From contig NZ_NIVQ01000002.1 in NCBI RefSeq assembly GCF_002811245.1, forward strand, positions 1 through 64,000: 64,000 nucleotides of DNA. Direction: 5' to 3'. Source of the stretch: Vibrio salilacus. GTDB lineage: Bacteria > Pseudomonadota > Gammaproteobacteria > Enterobacterales > Vibrionaceae. A model generated the notes under the pieces. That model was not told where the DNA came from and searched no databases. It saw only the letters and a program-made list of their open reading frames with translations. This document shows, one piece after another, positions 47,845 through 58,443 of the stretch (position 1 is the first letter of the stretch; every line of letters starts with the position of its first letter). The translations under genes and the position numbers were made by a program.

Positions 47845-47886
47845 CGGTCGTTGACTACTACTCCTCGGAACAAAAGCCAACGACCG
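47845..47886 (-). promoter_or_regulatory. intercistronic hairpin between artI and artQ
   Basis: Nine-base arms CGGTCGTTG and CAACGACCG 24 bases apart. On the minus-strand mRNA it would form a stem after the artI stop codon, which may raise the binding protein level over the permeases. Confidence 0.55.
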
Positions 47887-47897
47887 CTTAGCAACGC

Positions 47898-48668
47898 TTA
47901 CTGACCGTAAACGTCGTATTTAAAGTATTTCGCTGCGATTTCTTGGTAAACCCCTTTCTCACGTAGAGATCCGATTGCAGCATCTAACTTTTTAGTCAGA
48001 TCTTTGTCTTGCTTACGAAGGGCAATACCCATGCCTTCACCAAACCATTTAGGATCTGTCAATGATGGGCCAACAAACTCATAACCTTCACCGCCGTCTT
48101 TATTGAGTACGCCTTCTTCTAACGCAGAAGCATCACCCAAAACAGCGACAACTCGGCCGTTTGCAAGGTCTAGATACGCTTCATCAAAAGAGCCGTAACG
48201 AACGATTTCTACTTTGTCGCCGTAGTTGTCAGTCAGATATTTGTCGTGCGTAGTGGCACGTTGAACTGCAATCTTTTGACCGTCTAGGTTATCAAAATCA
48301 AGACCTGCGCCTTTTTTAGCGATGAACTTGTTAGGAATCTGCGCATACTTACCAGTAAAGTCGACTTTCTTCTTACGCTCTTCAGTAATCGACATTGCTG
48401 CGATGATCGCATCATATTTGCGCGCAAGAAGTGAAGGGATAATGCCATCCCAGTCTTGTGGGACGATCTTACATTCCACTTTCATTTCCTGACACAGTGC
48501 GTTCGCCATATCAACATCGAAACCTTTCAAAGAGCCGTCGGCCTCTGTCCAGCTAAATGGAGGATATGCACCTTCAATACCAAAGCGAACTGTTTTCCAT
48601 TCTTTCGCTTGAGCGACACCTGATACCGCTGTTGCCGCTAAAGTTGCTGCTAATAACCACTTTTTCAT
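47898..48668 (-). CDS. artI: periplasmic arginine-binding protein (ArtI/ArtJ type)
   Basis: A 256-aa solute-binding protein with a signal peptide (cleavage at AQA, about residue 21). The amino-acid binding fold is shown by RFGIEGAYPPFSW, FDVDMANALCQ, DGIIPSLLARKYDAIIAAMS and the second-lobe GDASALEEG. The start is the ATG at 48668, with AGGAG 7 bp upstream; the ATG two codons earlier is too close to it. Binds cationic amino acids in this family; the exact ligand is inferred. Confidence 0.88.
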   Translation of the reverse strand: MKKWLLAATLAATAVSGVAQAKEWKTVRFGIEGAYPPFSWTEADGSLKGFDVDMANALCQEMKVECKIVPQDWDGIIPSLLARKYDAIIAAMSITEERKKKVDFTGKYAQIPNKFIAKKGAGLDFDNLDGQKIAVQRATTHDKYLTDNYGDKVEIVRYGSFDEAYLDLANGRVVAVLGDASALEEGVLNKDGGEGYEFVGPSLTDPKWFGEGMGIALRKQDKDLTKKLDAAIGSLREKGVYQEIAAKYFKYDVYGQ

Positions 48669-48718
48669 TTCCATACTCCTGTGATTGGGATTTTTTATTT
48701 TAGCTTAGTTGTTGTGTT

Positions 48719-48732
48719 TGCCGCACTGCGGC
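48719..48732 (-). repeat. small GC-rich palindrome between artP and artI
   Basis: GCCGCA-C-TGCGGC. It may be a minor stem in the intercistronic mRNA. Confidence 0.35.
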
Positions 48733-48734
48733 GA

Positions 48735-49505
48735 TTAATAAATCGAAGAGATAAACTGTTGCAAGCGCTCTGAATCAGGGTTGGTAAATAGTTTCGCAGG
48801 ATCTCCTTGCTCTTCGACTAATCCTTGATGCAAAAACATCACATGGTTTGAGACGTCACGAGCAAACGCCATTTCATGGGTAACCACAAGCATGGTACGC
48901 CCTTCTTCAGCCAGATCGCGCATAACGCCTAACACCTCACCCACGAGTTCGGGGTCAAGGGCAGAGGTTGGCTCATCAAATAACATCACTTCAGGGTCGA
49001 CGGCAAGTGCACGAGCGATAGCAGCGCGCTGCTGTTGCCCGCCGGAAAGGTGGCCTGGGTAGTAGTCTTTACGCTCATACAAGCCGACTTTTTTCAGCAA
49101 TACTTCGGCGTTTTCTATAGCTTGGGCTTTAGGCACACCAAGAACGTGCACTGGTGCTTCGATGACGTTTTCTAGCACCGTCATGTGCGACCAAAGATTA
49201 AAACCTTGGAATACCATCGCCAAACGCGAACGGATGCGTTGAACTTGCTTTTCATTGGCAGGAATGGCTTCACCTTGGCGATTGTTTTTCATTTGAATCA
49301 ATTCACCATCGACCCAAATTTCTCCAGCGGTTGGCGTTTCGAGTAGATTAATACATCTTAGAAAAGTGCTTTTACCAGAACCGGATGAACCGATAATGGA
49401 GATTACGTCCCCTTTATGGGCTTCTAAGGAGATGCCCTTTAAAACTTCATTTTGTCCAAATGTTTTATGCAGTTCTTTTATGTCCAGCGCTGGTACATCT
49501 TTCAT
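48735..49505 (-). CDS. artP: arginine ABC transporter ATPase ArtP
   Basis: A 256-aa ATPase. Walker A GSSGSGKST, Q-loop VFQGFNLW, signature LSGGQQQR, Walker B VMLFDEPTSALDPE and switch His in VTHEMAFA are present. It heads the operon and energises uptake through ArtQ/ArtM. The closest relatives include HisP and ArtP; the family cannot be split by motif. Confidence 0.9.
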   Translation of the reverse strand: MKDVPALDIKELHKTFGQNEVLKGISLEAHKGDVISIIGSSGSGKSTFLRCINLLETPTAGEIWVDGELIQMKNNRQGEAIPANEKQVQRIRSRLAMVFQGFNLWSHMTVLENVIEAPVHVLGVPKAQAIENAEVLLKKVGLYERKDYYPGHLSGGQQQRAAIARALAVDPEVMLFDEPTSALDPELVGEVLGVMRDLAEEGRTMLVVTHEMAFARDVSNHVMFLHQGLVEEQGDPAKLFTNPDSERLQQFISSIY

Positions 49506-49644
49506 GCGCTATTACTCCCTGTCTTTATTATGCCCAATCACTCGCATATACCGATTGGTTTCTGTTGGGTTCCACCCACATTGCGATACAAATTAGCACT
49601 CCACCGCCTAACATGCAACAAATTATTAACCTAGAAATCAGCAA

Positions 49645-49675
49645 TATATAGCCAATTAATATGAGTAATAATGCA
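49645..49675 (-). promoter_or_regulatory. candidate ArgR operator (ARG box pair) of the art operon
   Basis: TGAGTAATAATGCA (49662-49675) matches TGAATnnnnATTCA at 8 of 10 defined positions. A weaker box lies 3 bp away (49645-49658, 6 of 10). Paired boxes with a 3-bp gap are the ArgR arrangement. It is about 140-170 bp upstream of artP. Confidence 0.4.
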
Positions 49676-49929
49676 TTAAACAGTCAAAAAGGCTCCACAT
49701 TTCGCATAAAGCCTTCTTAATGGCAAATTACACCCTCAATCTCTTTGTTAACATTTTTGTAAAAACAAGATCTCACTCAATCAAGGAAGTCACTACCTAA
49801 CAATCACCGAGGTAACACATTGAATATCGCTAATTTGATATACAATTTGAAAATTTGTTTCACCGGATATCGCCTTGATTAACCTGTAAATAGATTGTTG
49901 TGTAGTTTTCTTTCACAACCTTTCGTAAA

Positions 49930-49943
49930 GTGATCTAAATCAA
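49930..49943 (+). promoter_or_regulatory. candidate FNR site upstream of the DUF3360 gene
   Basis: GTGATCTAAATCAA, whose reverse complement TTGATTTAGATCAC matches TTGATnnnnATCAA at 9 of 10 positions. It is 257 bp upstream of the start codon. CRP could also bind, since the site is half similar. Confidence 0.45.
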
Positions 49944-50199
49944 TCACTCCTTAGGGTTAGCACGTTAAACTCGGTCAAGAGATAAAAGCCTCAATAGCCT
50001 CTTTTTTTGTCTTTCAATCCTCTATGCTTTAGCACATAGACATTGAGCTACAAAAGGGCAAGGTAAGGCAAATCAGGGCAGACCAAGAGTCAACAGCAGG
50101 AAGCGATACTAGGACCAGTTTTTTACTGAATGACCGGCACACAATAACAATCGGGTCGTTCTTTGATGAATTATTAACATTTTTGAATATGAGGAATCT

Positions 50200-51747
50200 A
50201 TGTCAGACGCAGTAAAACAACCGCATTCTGATTCGGATATCGAAAACAAGAGCTATCAAGAGCTTCACCGCCCAGCTTCTGAGTTTGTAAACCGTTCAGA
50301 CTATCTAGACCACGAACTACAAATCATGAAGCCACGTCGCTTTGGATTGAACCTGCCAGGTCGTGATTTCCGTTTTGAGCTTGAAGATCTCGTGCCAGCA
50401 CTGGCGGGGACCATTGGTATTATCGCCATGTACTCGGCGGTCATGATGTCTTGGGCAGATGGGCTCACTGCAGCATGGGACCACGTTAACTTAGGCAAAG
50501 AATTCGCTATCGAAGTCGCACGAGTAGAAATGCTAATTCCAGCATTGCTATTCTGTATCCTTGCTTCAGGATTTATTAACCCGCGAGCAAACCTTGCTGG
50601 TAACCACGGTCCAATGATTCCGCTTATCGGCTCTATCGCACTTGCAGGCGCCCACCCTTTAGCTCTAGCCATTTTGCTCGGTGTGTTTGGTTTGTTGTTA
50701 AGCTATTTCAAAGGTGGTTCCAAACTCGTCAATCTTACGTCTCAAGGTACCGCTGGCGGCTTATTGATCTTCTTAGGTTTTACTGGGACGATGAGCCAGA
50801 TTGGTTCCATTCAAGATTGGGCAGTAGGCTTGCAGTCAGGCGAAGTTGCCGCGGGTAGTATGGGCTATGTTGGCCTCGTGGTATTAGGCATCAACATCGC
50901 CGTATATGCTTACTTAGCCAAAGTGAATAAGCGTTGGCTGGCGATTCCTGTGTGTGCGATCACGGGTCTTATTCTTGCACTTGGCCTAGGTGCTGGTTTT
51001 GATCTCAGCTTTGAAACCGAAATGGGGCTTCCAAATCTTAATCCTGTTTATTGGTGGGGTAGCACAGAGCAAGGCTGGATGCTTGGTCTTCCAAATCTGC
51101 AGCACTTTATTGCCTCTTTACCATTTGCTATTCTGGCAGTTGCAATGTGGTCTCCAGACTTCCTTGGTCACCGTATTTTCCAAGAGCTGAACTACCCACG
51201 TAAGACTGAAAAAGTTCTAATGGATGTCGATGACACCATGACCATGTGTTCTATTCGCCAAATGGTCGGTACTGCTGTAGGTGGTGGTAACATCACTTCT
51301 TCTTGGGGGACGTACATGATCCCTGCAGCGATCGCGAAACGACCTATCCCTGCGGGCGCGATTTTACTTGGTTCACTGTGTATTATCGTGGCTATTTTGG
51401 GCTTCCCAATGGATGTAGCGGTGTGGCCTCCTGTAATGCGTATCGCTCTTCTGGTCGGTGTCTTTTTGCCGCTGCTTGAAGCTGGTATGCAAATGGTTAG
51501 AGAAACAAGAGATTCACAGGCCGCCGGTATTTGTATCTTTGCATCCGTTGTAGCTAACCCTGTACTTGCATGGGCGCTTACTATGTTCCTAGACAACAAT
51601 GGTCTAATTGGTGACAAAGAGCGCGCTTCTCGCCTATCTTTCACAGATAAAATCATTATTCCAGTCGGTGTATTTGTTATCTGTCTAGTTGCAATGCTTG
51701 CGGTGGGTATGCTAGGAGGTCAATACGGTATTCCAGCCTTCCTATAA
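50200..51747 (+). CDS. DUF3360 membrane permease
   Basis: A 515-aa membrane protein with about 13 hydrophobic helices. It fits the DUF3360 family found in Vibrio and relatives and resembles the sulfate/xanthine-uracil transporter fold (GNHGPMIPLIGSIALAGAHPL, MVGTAVGGGNITSSWGTYMIP). The N-terminal ~60 residues are hydrophilic and cytoplasmic. The substrate is unknown. It is the plus-strand neighbour of pflB and both have FNR-like sites, so anaerobic expression is possible. Terminator follows. Confidence 0.85.
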   Translation: MSDAVKQPHSDSDIENKSYQELHRPASEFVNRSDYLDHELQIMKPRRFGLNLPGRDFRFELEDLVPALAGTIGIIAMYSAVMMSWADGLTAAWDHVNLGKEFAIEVARVEMLIPALLFCILASGFINPRANLAGNHGPMIPLIGSIALAGAHPLALAILLGVFGLLLSYFKGGSKLVNLTSQGTAGGLLIFLGFTGTMSQIGSIQDWAVGLQSGEVAAGSMGYVGLVVLGINIAVYAYLAKVNKRWLAIPVCAITGLILALGLGAGFDLSFETEMGLPNLNPVYWWGSTEQGWMLGLPNLQHFIASLPFAILAVAMWSPDFLGHRIFQELNYPRKTEKVLMDVDDTMTMCSIRQMVGTAVGGGNITSSWGTYMIPAAIAKRPIPAGAILLGSLCIIVAILGFPMDVAVWPPVMRIALLVGVFLPLLEAGMQMVRETRDSQAAGICIFASVVANPVLAWALTMFLDNNGLIGDKERASRLSFTDKIIIPVGVFVICLVAMLAVGMLGGQYGIPAFL

Positions 51748-51757
51748 GTCACTCCAA

Positions 51758-51793
51758 AAAGTTGAGGATCGTTTTGATCCTCAACTTTTTTTT
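51758..51793 (+). terminator. rho-independent terminator of the DUF3360 gene
   Basis: Ten-base stem GTTGAGGATC/GATCCTCAAC flanked by A and T runs. Confidence 0.9.
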
Positions 51794-51840
51794 AGTATCA
51801 AGGAATTTATTTCAAAAATTTTTAGCAAAAAGCGTATTTA

Positions 51841-51854
51841 TTGATTTAGTTTAA
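51841..51854 (+). promoter_or_regulatory. weak FNR-like site upstream of pflB
   Basis: TTGATTTAGTTTAA matches TTGATnnnnATCAA at 8 of 10 positions, 209 bp before the pflB start codon. The ~315-bp leader region holds no ORF. Confidence 0.35.
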
Positions 51855-52062
51855 GGTTTATAAAATTTTTTTAGCTTACTCTGTTATCTAAGATAATAAA
51901 TACAGTCGCAATATTTATAGTTTGTTCTCACTATCGATAATCGAAATTAAAGACTATACATATTGTTATTCATAAGAGTGTACCGCCTCAATTTTCGAGG
52001 GTCTAACTAACTCAACGGTTTGATTAGGTACGTGTTTTTTCTACTAAAAAGGTAGGTATGTC

Positions 52063-54339
52063 ATGGCAGAGCAATTTGCTAAAGCTTGGGAAGGTTTTGC
52101 TGAAGGTGATTGGCAAAACGAAGTAAACGTTCGTGATTTCATTCAAAAGAACTATACGCCGTATGAAGGCGATGAATCTTTCCTAGTTTCTGAAGGCACT
52201 GAAGCAACTAACGTGCTTTGGGCTAAGGTAATGGAAGGTATTAAACAGGAAAACGCGACTAAAGCACCTGTAGATTTTGATACTGATGTTATCTCTACCA
52301 TCACTGCTCACGATGCAGGCTACATTGAGAAAGATCTAGAAGCCATCGTCGGTCTTCAAACTGAGAAACCACTTAAGCGCGCTATCATCCCTAATGGTGG
52401 TATCCGTATGGTTGAAGGTTCATGTAAAGCATACAACCGTGAACTCGATCCAAGCATCTCTAAAATTTACACTGAATATCGTAAAACTCATAACGCTGGC
52501 GTATTCGATATCTACACGCCTGATATCTTGAAATGTCGTAAATCTGGTGTTCTAACTGGTCTTCCTGATGCATATGGCCGTGGCCGTATTATCGGTGATT
52601 ACCGTCGTGTTGCACTGTACGGTATTGATTACCTAATGAAGGACAAGCTGGCTCAGTTCACTTCTCTTCAAGAACGTTTCGAAAATGGTGAAGACCTAAC
52701 AGCAACGATGCAACTTCGCGAAGAAATTGCAGAGCAACATCGTGCACTTGGTCAAATCAAACAAATGGCCGCTAAATACGGTTTTGACATCTCTGAGCCA
52801 GCTCAAACTGCTCAAGAAGCGATCCAATGGACTTACTTTGGCTACCTTGCTGCTGTTAAGTCACAAAATGGCGCCGCTATGTCTCTAGGTCGTACTTCTA
52901 CGTTCTTAGATATCTTCATCGAACGTGATATCGCTGCAGGCAAGATCACCGAAGTTGAAGCTCAAGAAATGATTGACCATTTCGTCATGAAGCTACGCAT
53001 GGTTCGTTTCCTACGAACTCCTGAATATGACGAGCTTTTCTCTGGCGACCCAATTTGGGCAACAGAGTCAATGGGTGGTATGGGTGTTGACGGTCGTACA
53101 TTAGTATCACGTACTAACTTCCGTTTCCTAAACAGCCTATACACTATGGGACCTTCTCCAGAGCCAAACATTACCGTCCTTTGGTCTGAGCAGCTTCCTG
53201 AAGGCTTCAAGAAGTTCTGTGCGAAAGTGTCTATCGATACTTCTTCTATCCAGTACGAAAATGACGACCTAATGCGTCCTGATCTACAATCTGATGACTA
53301 CGCAATCGCATGTTGTGTATCTCCAATGATTGTTGGTAAGCAAATGCAGTTCTTTGGCGCTCGTGCGAACCTTGCTAAGACAATGCTTTACGCAATCAAC
53401 GGTGGCATTGATGAGAAGCTTAAGATGCAAGTTGGCCCTGTTGGCGACAAGGTCACTGACGAAGTTCTAAACTACGAAGACGTAATGGCTCGTCTAGATA
53501 CATTCATGGATTGGCTAGCTAAGCAATACGTGACTGCATTGAACAGCATCCACTACATGCACGACAAGTACAGCTACGAAGCGTCTCTAATGGCTCTGCA
53601 CGATCGTGATGTTCGTCGTACAATGGCTTGTGGTATTGCAGGCCTTTCTGTTGCTGCTGACTCACTGTCTGCAATCAAATATGCAACGGTTAAACCTGTT
53701 CGTGATGAAGACGGTATTGCAACTGATTTCGTTATCGAAGGCGATTACCCTAAATTTGGTAACAATGACGCTCGTGTTGATGATATCGCATGTGAACTTG
53801 TTTCTACGTTCATGGGTAAAATCCGTAAGCTTAAAATGTACCGTGACGCTATCCCTACTCAGTCTATCCTGACTATCACTTCGAACGTGGTATACGGCAA
53901 GAAAACGGGTAACACGCCAGATGGTCGTCGTGCTGGTGCTCCTTTCGCGCCTGGTGCAAACCCAATGCACGGTCGTGATGAAAAAGGCGCGGTAGCGTCA
54001 CTAACTTCAGTAGCTAAACTACCGTTCGCTGATGCACAAGATGGTATTTCTTACACCTTCTCTATCGTACCTAATGCTTTAGGTAAAGATGAAGGCTCAC
54101 AACGTGCTAACCTTGCAGGTCTAATGGATGGTTACTTCCACCACGAAGCTGGCATCGAAGGTGGTCAACACCTTAACGTTAACGTTCTTAACCGTGACAC
54201 TCTAGAAGACGCTGTTCAACACCCTGAGAAATACCCTCAGTTAACAATCCGTGTTTCAGGTTACGCTGTTCGCTTCAACTCTCTAACTGCAGAGCAACAA
54301 GCTGATGTAATCGCACGTACATTTACTGAGTCTCTATAA
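52063..54339 (+). CDS. pflB: pyruvate formate-lyase PflB
   Basis: A 758-aa glycyl-radical enzyme that splits pyruvate and CoA into acetyl-CoA and formate under anaerobiosis. The adjacent catalytic cysteines are Cys417-Cys418 (AIACCVSPM), and the radical Gly733 is in RVSGYAVRF near the C terminus. The length fits E. coli PflB (760 aa). SD AAGGTAGG precedes the start. The activase gene pflA lies 3.3 kb downstream, with an LpxR-like gene and an oppositely oriented chemoreceptor between. Confidence 0.98.
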   Translation: MAEQFAKAWEGFAEGDWQNEVNVRDFIQKNYTPYEGDESFLVSEGTEATNVLWAKVMEGIKQENATKAPVDFDTDVISTITAHDAGYIEKDLEAIVGLQTEKPLKRAIIPNGGIRMVEGSCKAYNRELDPSISKIYTEYRKTHNAGVFDIYTPDILKCRKSGVLTGLPDAYGRGRIIGDYRRVALYGIDYLMKDKLAQFTSLQERFENGEDLTATMQLREEIAEQHRALGQIKQMAAKYGFDISEPAQTAQEAIQWTYFGYLAAVKSQNGAAMSLGRTSTFLDIFIERDIAAGKITEVEAQEMIDHFVMKLRMVRFLRTPEYDELFSGDPIWATESMGGMGVDGRTLVSRTNFRFLNSLYTMGPSPEPNITVLWSEQLPEGFKKFCAKVSIDTSSIQYENDDLMRPDLQSDDYAIACCVSPMIVGKQMQFFGARANLAKTMLYAINGGIDEKLKMQVGPVGDKVTDEVLNYEDVMARLDTFMDWLAKQYVTALNSIHYMHDKYSYEASLMALHDRDVRRTMACGIAGLSVAADSLSAIKYATVKPVRDEDGIATDFVIEGDYPKFGNNDARVDDIACELVSTFMGKIRKLKMYRDAIPTQSILTITSNVVYGKKTGNTPDGRRAGAPFAPGANPMHGRDEKGAVASLTSVAKLPFADAQDGISYTFSIVPNALGKDEGSQRANLAGLMDGYFHHEAGIEGGQHLNVNVLNRDTLEDAVQHPEKYPQLTIRVSGYAVRFNSLTAEQQADVIARTFTESL

Positions 54340-54359
54340 TCTCGGTTTAAATGATTGAC

Positions 54360-54384
54360 AAAGCCCCGCTCACAGCGGGGCTTT
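54360..54384 (+). terminator. rho-independent terminator of pflB
   Basis: Stem AAAGCCCCGC/GCGGGGCTTT followed by a T-rich stretch. Confidence 0.85.
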
Positions 54385-54518
54385 GTTATTTTTACCTGGC
54401 AACCGACCTAATTTAGTCGACTTACTGCACAAATCCCCTTCACTGCTAGATAACTCGCTACCATCTCATTCAATTAATCTTGTATTATCAACTATCTAAT
54501 TGAGTTAAGCGTAGTATT

Positions 54519-55526
54519 ATGAAGTCGAACCACATCTATATTTTGCCGCTATTACTTGCCTCCGCTGCAAGTGTTGCGTCTGACAAGTCGACCGTTTCTT
54601 TTTCTATCGATAACGATGGCATATTTGGCGTCGATCAAGATTACACCAGTGGATTATTTTTAAGCTACGCAACTGGCTCTATCACTCCATATCCATTATT
54701 TGAACCGCTCAGTCTCTCTTTCTGGGGGGCTGCATCGTTGGATAAATTTGAATTTGTTCTTGGCCACAAGATGTACACACCATCCGATATCGAAGCAACG
54801 GCGCCACTGGCTAACGACCGACCATATGCTGGGTTCTTGCATACAGAATTCAACTATATCAGCCTCAATCCACAGCAAGCACAGCGGTTTAATCTGACGC
54901 TAGGCACGACAGGCGAAAGCTCCTTAGCAGACCAAGCTCAAGATATCGTACACGGAATTACTGGTTCAGATGAACCACAAGGCTGGGCATACCAAATTGA
55001 CGATAAGTTCGTCGCAAGTATCGGCTACTTAAACCACTTCAATTTGTGGCGTCAGCGCTCAATTGGCAATACCGATTGGGAAATATCCAATATTTCTGAG
55101 GTTAACGCTGGTAATTTCCGCACTGATGTTTCAACTGGACTCATGTTCCGTTGGGGGGCTGATTTAGGTGGCAGCATGGGCGCTGCAAATATTGATAATG
55201 AAAACCCTTTTAGAGCCAGCATGTTAGCAGGCTCTCAAGGCGGGTGGTTTGTCTTTACCGGTATTGAGGCTCGTTATCGCTTCAATGATATCACCATCGA
55301 AGGTGAACGTTCAGGTGTCAAGAAATACGCCATCAGCCAGAGCGAAGACTCAAGTATCTACAATGTGGACTTAGACAAGACTCAAGCGAGTGCCGTTGCG
55401 GGTTTTGCTTGGTATAACCAAAGCTTTGGCGCCACACTTTCTGCGACAGCCAAAACACCTGATTACGAAGAAGCGCCACAATCGATATACGGTACCGGCG
55501 CATTGGCTCTTTATGCTTTCTTCTAA
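54519..55526 (+). CDS. LpxR-family lipid A deacylase-like outer-membrane protein (DUF2219)
   Basis: A 335-aa protein with a signal peptide (about 20 aa, …SAASVAS). The mature N-terminal strand SFSIDNDGIFGVDQDYTSG and the NDRPYAGFLHTEF segment are the conserved LpxR features. It ends ALYAFF, as expected for a BamA-inserted barrel. LpxR removes 3'-acyloxyacyl chains from lipid A. The catalytic residues are not fully verified here. Confidence 0.85.
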   Translation: MKSNHIYILPLLLASAASVASDKSTVSFSIDNDGIFGVDQDYTSGLFLSYATGSITPYPLFEPLSLSFWGAASLDKFEFVLGHKMYTPSDIEATAPLANDRPYAGFLHTEFNYISLNPQQAQRFNLTLGTTGESSLADQAQDIVHGITGSDEPQGWAYQIDDKFVASIGYLNHFNLWRQRSIGNTDWEISNISEVNAGNFRTDVSTGLMFRWGADLGGSMGAANIDNENPFRASMLAGSQGGWFVFTGIEARYRFNDITIEGERSGVKKYAISQSEDSSIYNVDLDKTQASAVAGFAWYNQSFGATLSATAKTPDYEEAPQSIYGTGALALYAFF

Positions 55527-55532
55527 ACTTGC

Positions 55533-57413
55533 CTAGATGGTGAACTTTTGACAGTCTTGGTTGAGGCTGTCAGACCGCTTCTCTACCATCTCACTGACAT
55601 TTCGCAACTGTTCATTATTTTCTTCAAGTTCTTTCATTGCCGAGGAGATCTGTGTCATGTTATCTGCCATCGACTGACTGGTCGTGGCGAGCTCTTTAAT
55701 CGAGGTGAAAATAACTTCCGTTTGATGAGACGCTTCATCGGCTTTTTCTGTAATGAGTTTTAGCGCATCCATGGCTTGTTGACCACGTTCACGCCCTGTC
55801 TTCATCGAAGACTCTGATTGACCGATATACTGAATCACTTCGGCGCTCTCTTTTTTCATCGTATCGATCGTCTCTGAGATTTCCGACACCGCGTCGACCG
55901 TTCTCACCGCCAAACTACGTACTTCATCGGCAACTACAGCAAAGCCTCGTCCTTGCTCTCCTGCACGCGCCGCTTCTATTGCCGCATTTAACGCCAGTAA
56001 GTTTGTTTGTTCAGCAATACCATTGATAATAACCATCACCGAATCGACTTTAGATGAGGCTTCTTCTAACTGATTAATGTGCCCAGCGGCTGAGGTCATG
56101 ATAGAGCCTACCTCCTCTAAAGAACTAATAGCGGAACCAATCACTTTAGACCCTTCTTCTGCCGCATGAGTTGACGAACGGCTGATCTGTGCAACACATT
56201 CAAGCGAATGGGAAACCTCTTGCGTAGTGACGCTGATTTCTTCTGTCGCAGAGGCTAGCCGTTGAGTTTGTCCCAATACTTCCGATTGGTTATGAGCGAG
56301 TCTATCTAGGCCTTGATTGAGCTCTGCCGCATTACTTGACAAAGCTAAACTGCTATTTTGCACACCAGAAACCAACTCGCCGAGATTTTCACATCCTTGA
56401 TTAATGCTCGTAGCTAACTGGTTGAACTCATCATTGGGATTTTGGCTCTGAACCATACGCTGAGAAAGATCGCCAGTAGACAAACTGTACAAAACCTCTT
56501 TGGTGCGATTTAACGAGCGAGATAAAGACCCACTCTGTAACGCTGAAATAGTAATAGTAAACACGGCCAAAATTACGCAGGCGGCCAGAATTGACCACAA
56601 GGTTTGCGCAGAGGTACTTTCCGCCACATTTTGATAGCGAGCACTGATCCGGCTTAGATCCGAAGTAATCGAACCAATCAGTTGCGTCATGTTAACTTTG
56701 GTAGAGTTCACTTGAAGTTCGATAGCGTTTAACTGCTTTGATAACTCACTGACACCGACAAAGGTTTGTTTATACTGTTCAATCTCTTGTTCATAAAGAT
56801 CAAGCATCGCGTAAACGTTTGACATACTTTCAAACGTCCCCATTGCTCGATTAAACAACTTTAAGTTCTCTTCTGTAGGCTGCAATAAGTAGTTCTGCTG
56901 AGCCTTAACCATGGCTTGGAAGTCTGAATTAAGTGTCACCATGCCTGTTTCAGCAATTTTTTGTTCAATCGTCGCGGCCAATTGCTTCATTTGACCAAGT
57001 TTCCCTTCGTCAATATTAAAACCGAGCTCTTGCTTCATCGATAGCCAAGGTGATACCGCATCTTTGAAGTCAAGCACACTTTGCGTAAGTTGCTCAGCTT
57101 GAGAGACTAACCCTACTTGGATCAAAAACTGTGAATCTTTACCGATCGATACGACGATGTCATCAATACGGGCCAACGTCGCTGGAACCTTAGCTCCAGT
57201 CATGCTGTCTAGTTCCCCTCCCAAGGCCAAGATATGGCTTTGCGTTTGATATATAGACAAAGTGCCTGAGGCTATCTCAGCACTACTGTGGTAGTGACTT
57301 TTCATTTGAGACAATCGATCAGAAGTAAAAAAGGCGAGTGAAGCAAATCCTATCGTTAATACAAGCAAAAACAGAGTCACCTTTTGTTTTTGCGAAAGTG
57401 CAAGCATATCCAT
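55533..57413 (-). CDS. methyl-accepting chemotaxis protein with an all-helical periplasmic domain
   Basis: A 626-aa chemoreceptor. TM1 is at about 13-31, followed by a ~240-residue periplasmic region that is helical (consistent with an HBM-type sensor), and TM2 is near 270-292. A HAMP domain and the coiled-coil signalling domain follow, with the conserved tip [20 protein letters not shown]. There is no CheR-tether pentapeptide at the C terminus. The ligand is unknown. It lies between lpxR-like and pflA on the opposite strand. Confidence 0.92.
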   Translation of the reverse strand: MDMLALSQKQKVTLFLLVLTIGFASLAFFTSDRLSQMKSHYHSSAEIASGTLSIYQTQSHILALGGELDSMTGAKVPATLARIDDIVVSIGKDSQFLIQVGLVSQAEQLTQSVLDFKDAVSPWLSMKQELGFNIDEGKLGQMKQLAATIEQKIAETGMVTLNSDFQAMVKAQQNYLLQPTEENLKLFNRAMGTFESMSNVYAMLDLYEQEIEQYKQTFVGVSELSKQLNAIELQVNSTKVNMTQLIGSITSDLSRISARYQNVAESTSAQTLWSILAACVILAVFTITISALQSGSLSRSLNRTKEVLYSLSTGDLSQRMVQSQNPNDEFNQLATSINQGCENLGELVSGVQNSSLALSSNAAELNQGLDRLAHNQSEVLGQTQRLASATEEISVTTQEVSHSLECVAQISRSSTHAAEEGSKVIGSAISSLEEVGSIMTSAAGHINQLEEASSKVDSVMVIINGIAEQTNLLALNAAIEAARAGEQGRGFAVVADEVRSLAVRTVDAVSEISETIDTMKKESAEVIQYIGQSESSMKTGRERGQQAMDALKLITEKADEASHQTEVIFTSIKELATTSQSMADNMTQISSAMKELEENNEQLRNVSEMVEKRSDSLNQDCQKFTI

Positions 57414-57638
57414 ATTAAAAGTCCTTCAGCAACGATCAGATGTTTAACACCTTGTCAGGCGACGAACGTCATTCTCTATCGTTATTTATATTATTATTAA
57501 ATTTTTATAACATAATTTTAGCAAATAAACTTACTTTTCCCCAATTCATGTTTTCTTTGTGACGAAGCCGAGAAAGCCTATTTTATCCCTACCTTTTGTA
57601 ATAAAATAACGGACAAATAACTAAGACGAGATGAGCAC

Positions 57639-58379
57639 ATGTCAACAACTGGACGAATTCATTCTTTTGAGTCATGCGGAACGGTAGACGGACCTGGAAT
57701 TCGCTTTATTGTGTTTATGCAAGGCTGTCTAATGCGTTGTATGTATTGCCACAATCGAGATACTTGGGATACTCATAGTGGCAAAGAAGTGACCGTTGAA
57801 GAGATCATTCGCGAAGCTAAGTCTTACCGTCACTTTATGAAGGCCTCTGGTGGCGGCATCACCTGTTCCGGCGGTGAAGCGATGTTACAACCTGAGTTTG
57901 TGCGTGATTTTTTCCGTGCCGCACAAGCCGAAGGTATCCACACTTGTCTTGATACCAATGGCTATATTCGTAAACACACTGACGTTGTTGATGAAGTACT
58001 CGCTGCAACCGATCTCGTGATGCTAGATCTCAAACATATGAACGATGAGATACACCATGATTTCATCGGCGTATCAAACAAAAGAACGCTCGATTTTGCC
58101 CATTATCTACATAAGATAGACCAAAAAACATGGATCCGTTACGTCGTTGTGCCTGGGTATACCGATGATGATGAAGCTGTGCACATGCTGGGTGATTTTA
58201 TCAAGGATATGGACAATATTGAGAAGGTTGAGCTTTTACCATACCACAAGCTTGGCGCGCATAAATGGGAAGCGCTCGGTGTCGAATATCCACTAGAGGG
58301 TGTCAACCCACCATCAAAAGAGTCGATGGACCATATTGTGTCAATACTCGATCAATATCACTCTAATGTAAAATACTGA
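57639..58379 (+). CDS. pflA: pyruvate formate-lyase activating enzyme PflA
   Basis: A 246-aa radical SAM enzyme with Cys30, Cys34 and Cys37 in [15 protein letters not shown]. It includes the SAM-site [19 protein letters not shown] and the C-terminal [12 protein letters not shown]. It abstracts hydrogen from Gly733 of PflB. Monocistronic, with its own terminator. Confidence 0.97.
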   Translation: MSTTGRIHSFESCGTVDGPGIRFIVFMQGCLMRCMYCHNRDTWDTHSGKEVTVEEIIREAKSYRHFMKASGGGITCSGGEAMLQPEFVRDFFRAAQAEGIHTCLDTNGYIRKHTDVVDEVLAATDLVMLDLKHMNDEIHHDFIGVSNKRTLDFAHYLHKIDQKTWIRYVVVPGYTDDDEAVHMLGDFIKDMDNIEKVELLPYHKLGAHKWEALGVEYPLEGVNPPSKESMDHIVSILDQYHSNVKY

Positions 58380-58402
58380 TACCCAAAGGTAACAAAGTCG
58401 TA

Positions 58403-58433
58403 AAAAATACCAACGTCGTGTTGGTATTTTTTT
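58403..58433 (+). terminator. rho-independent terminator of pflA
   Basis: Twelve-base stem AAAAATACCAAC/GTTGGTATTTTT followed by a T run. It ends 8 bp before the SD of the next gene. Confidence 0.85.
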
Positions 58434-58443
58434 TGAGGTATGT

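Larger units (their letters stand above)
49506..50199. other. 694-bp regulatory region between the art operon and the DUF3360 gene
   Basis: No ORF is supported. It holds the ArgR-like operator and the FNR-like site listed separately, and a TCTATG/CATAGA inverted repeat at 50021-50040. Two divergent promoters must lie here. Confidence 0.5.
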
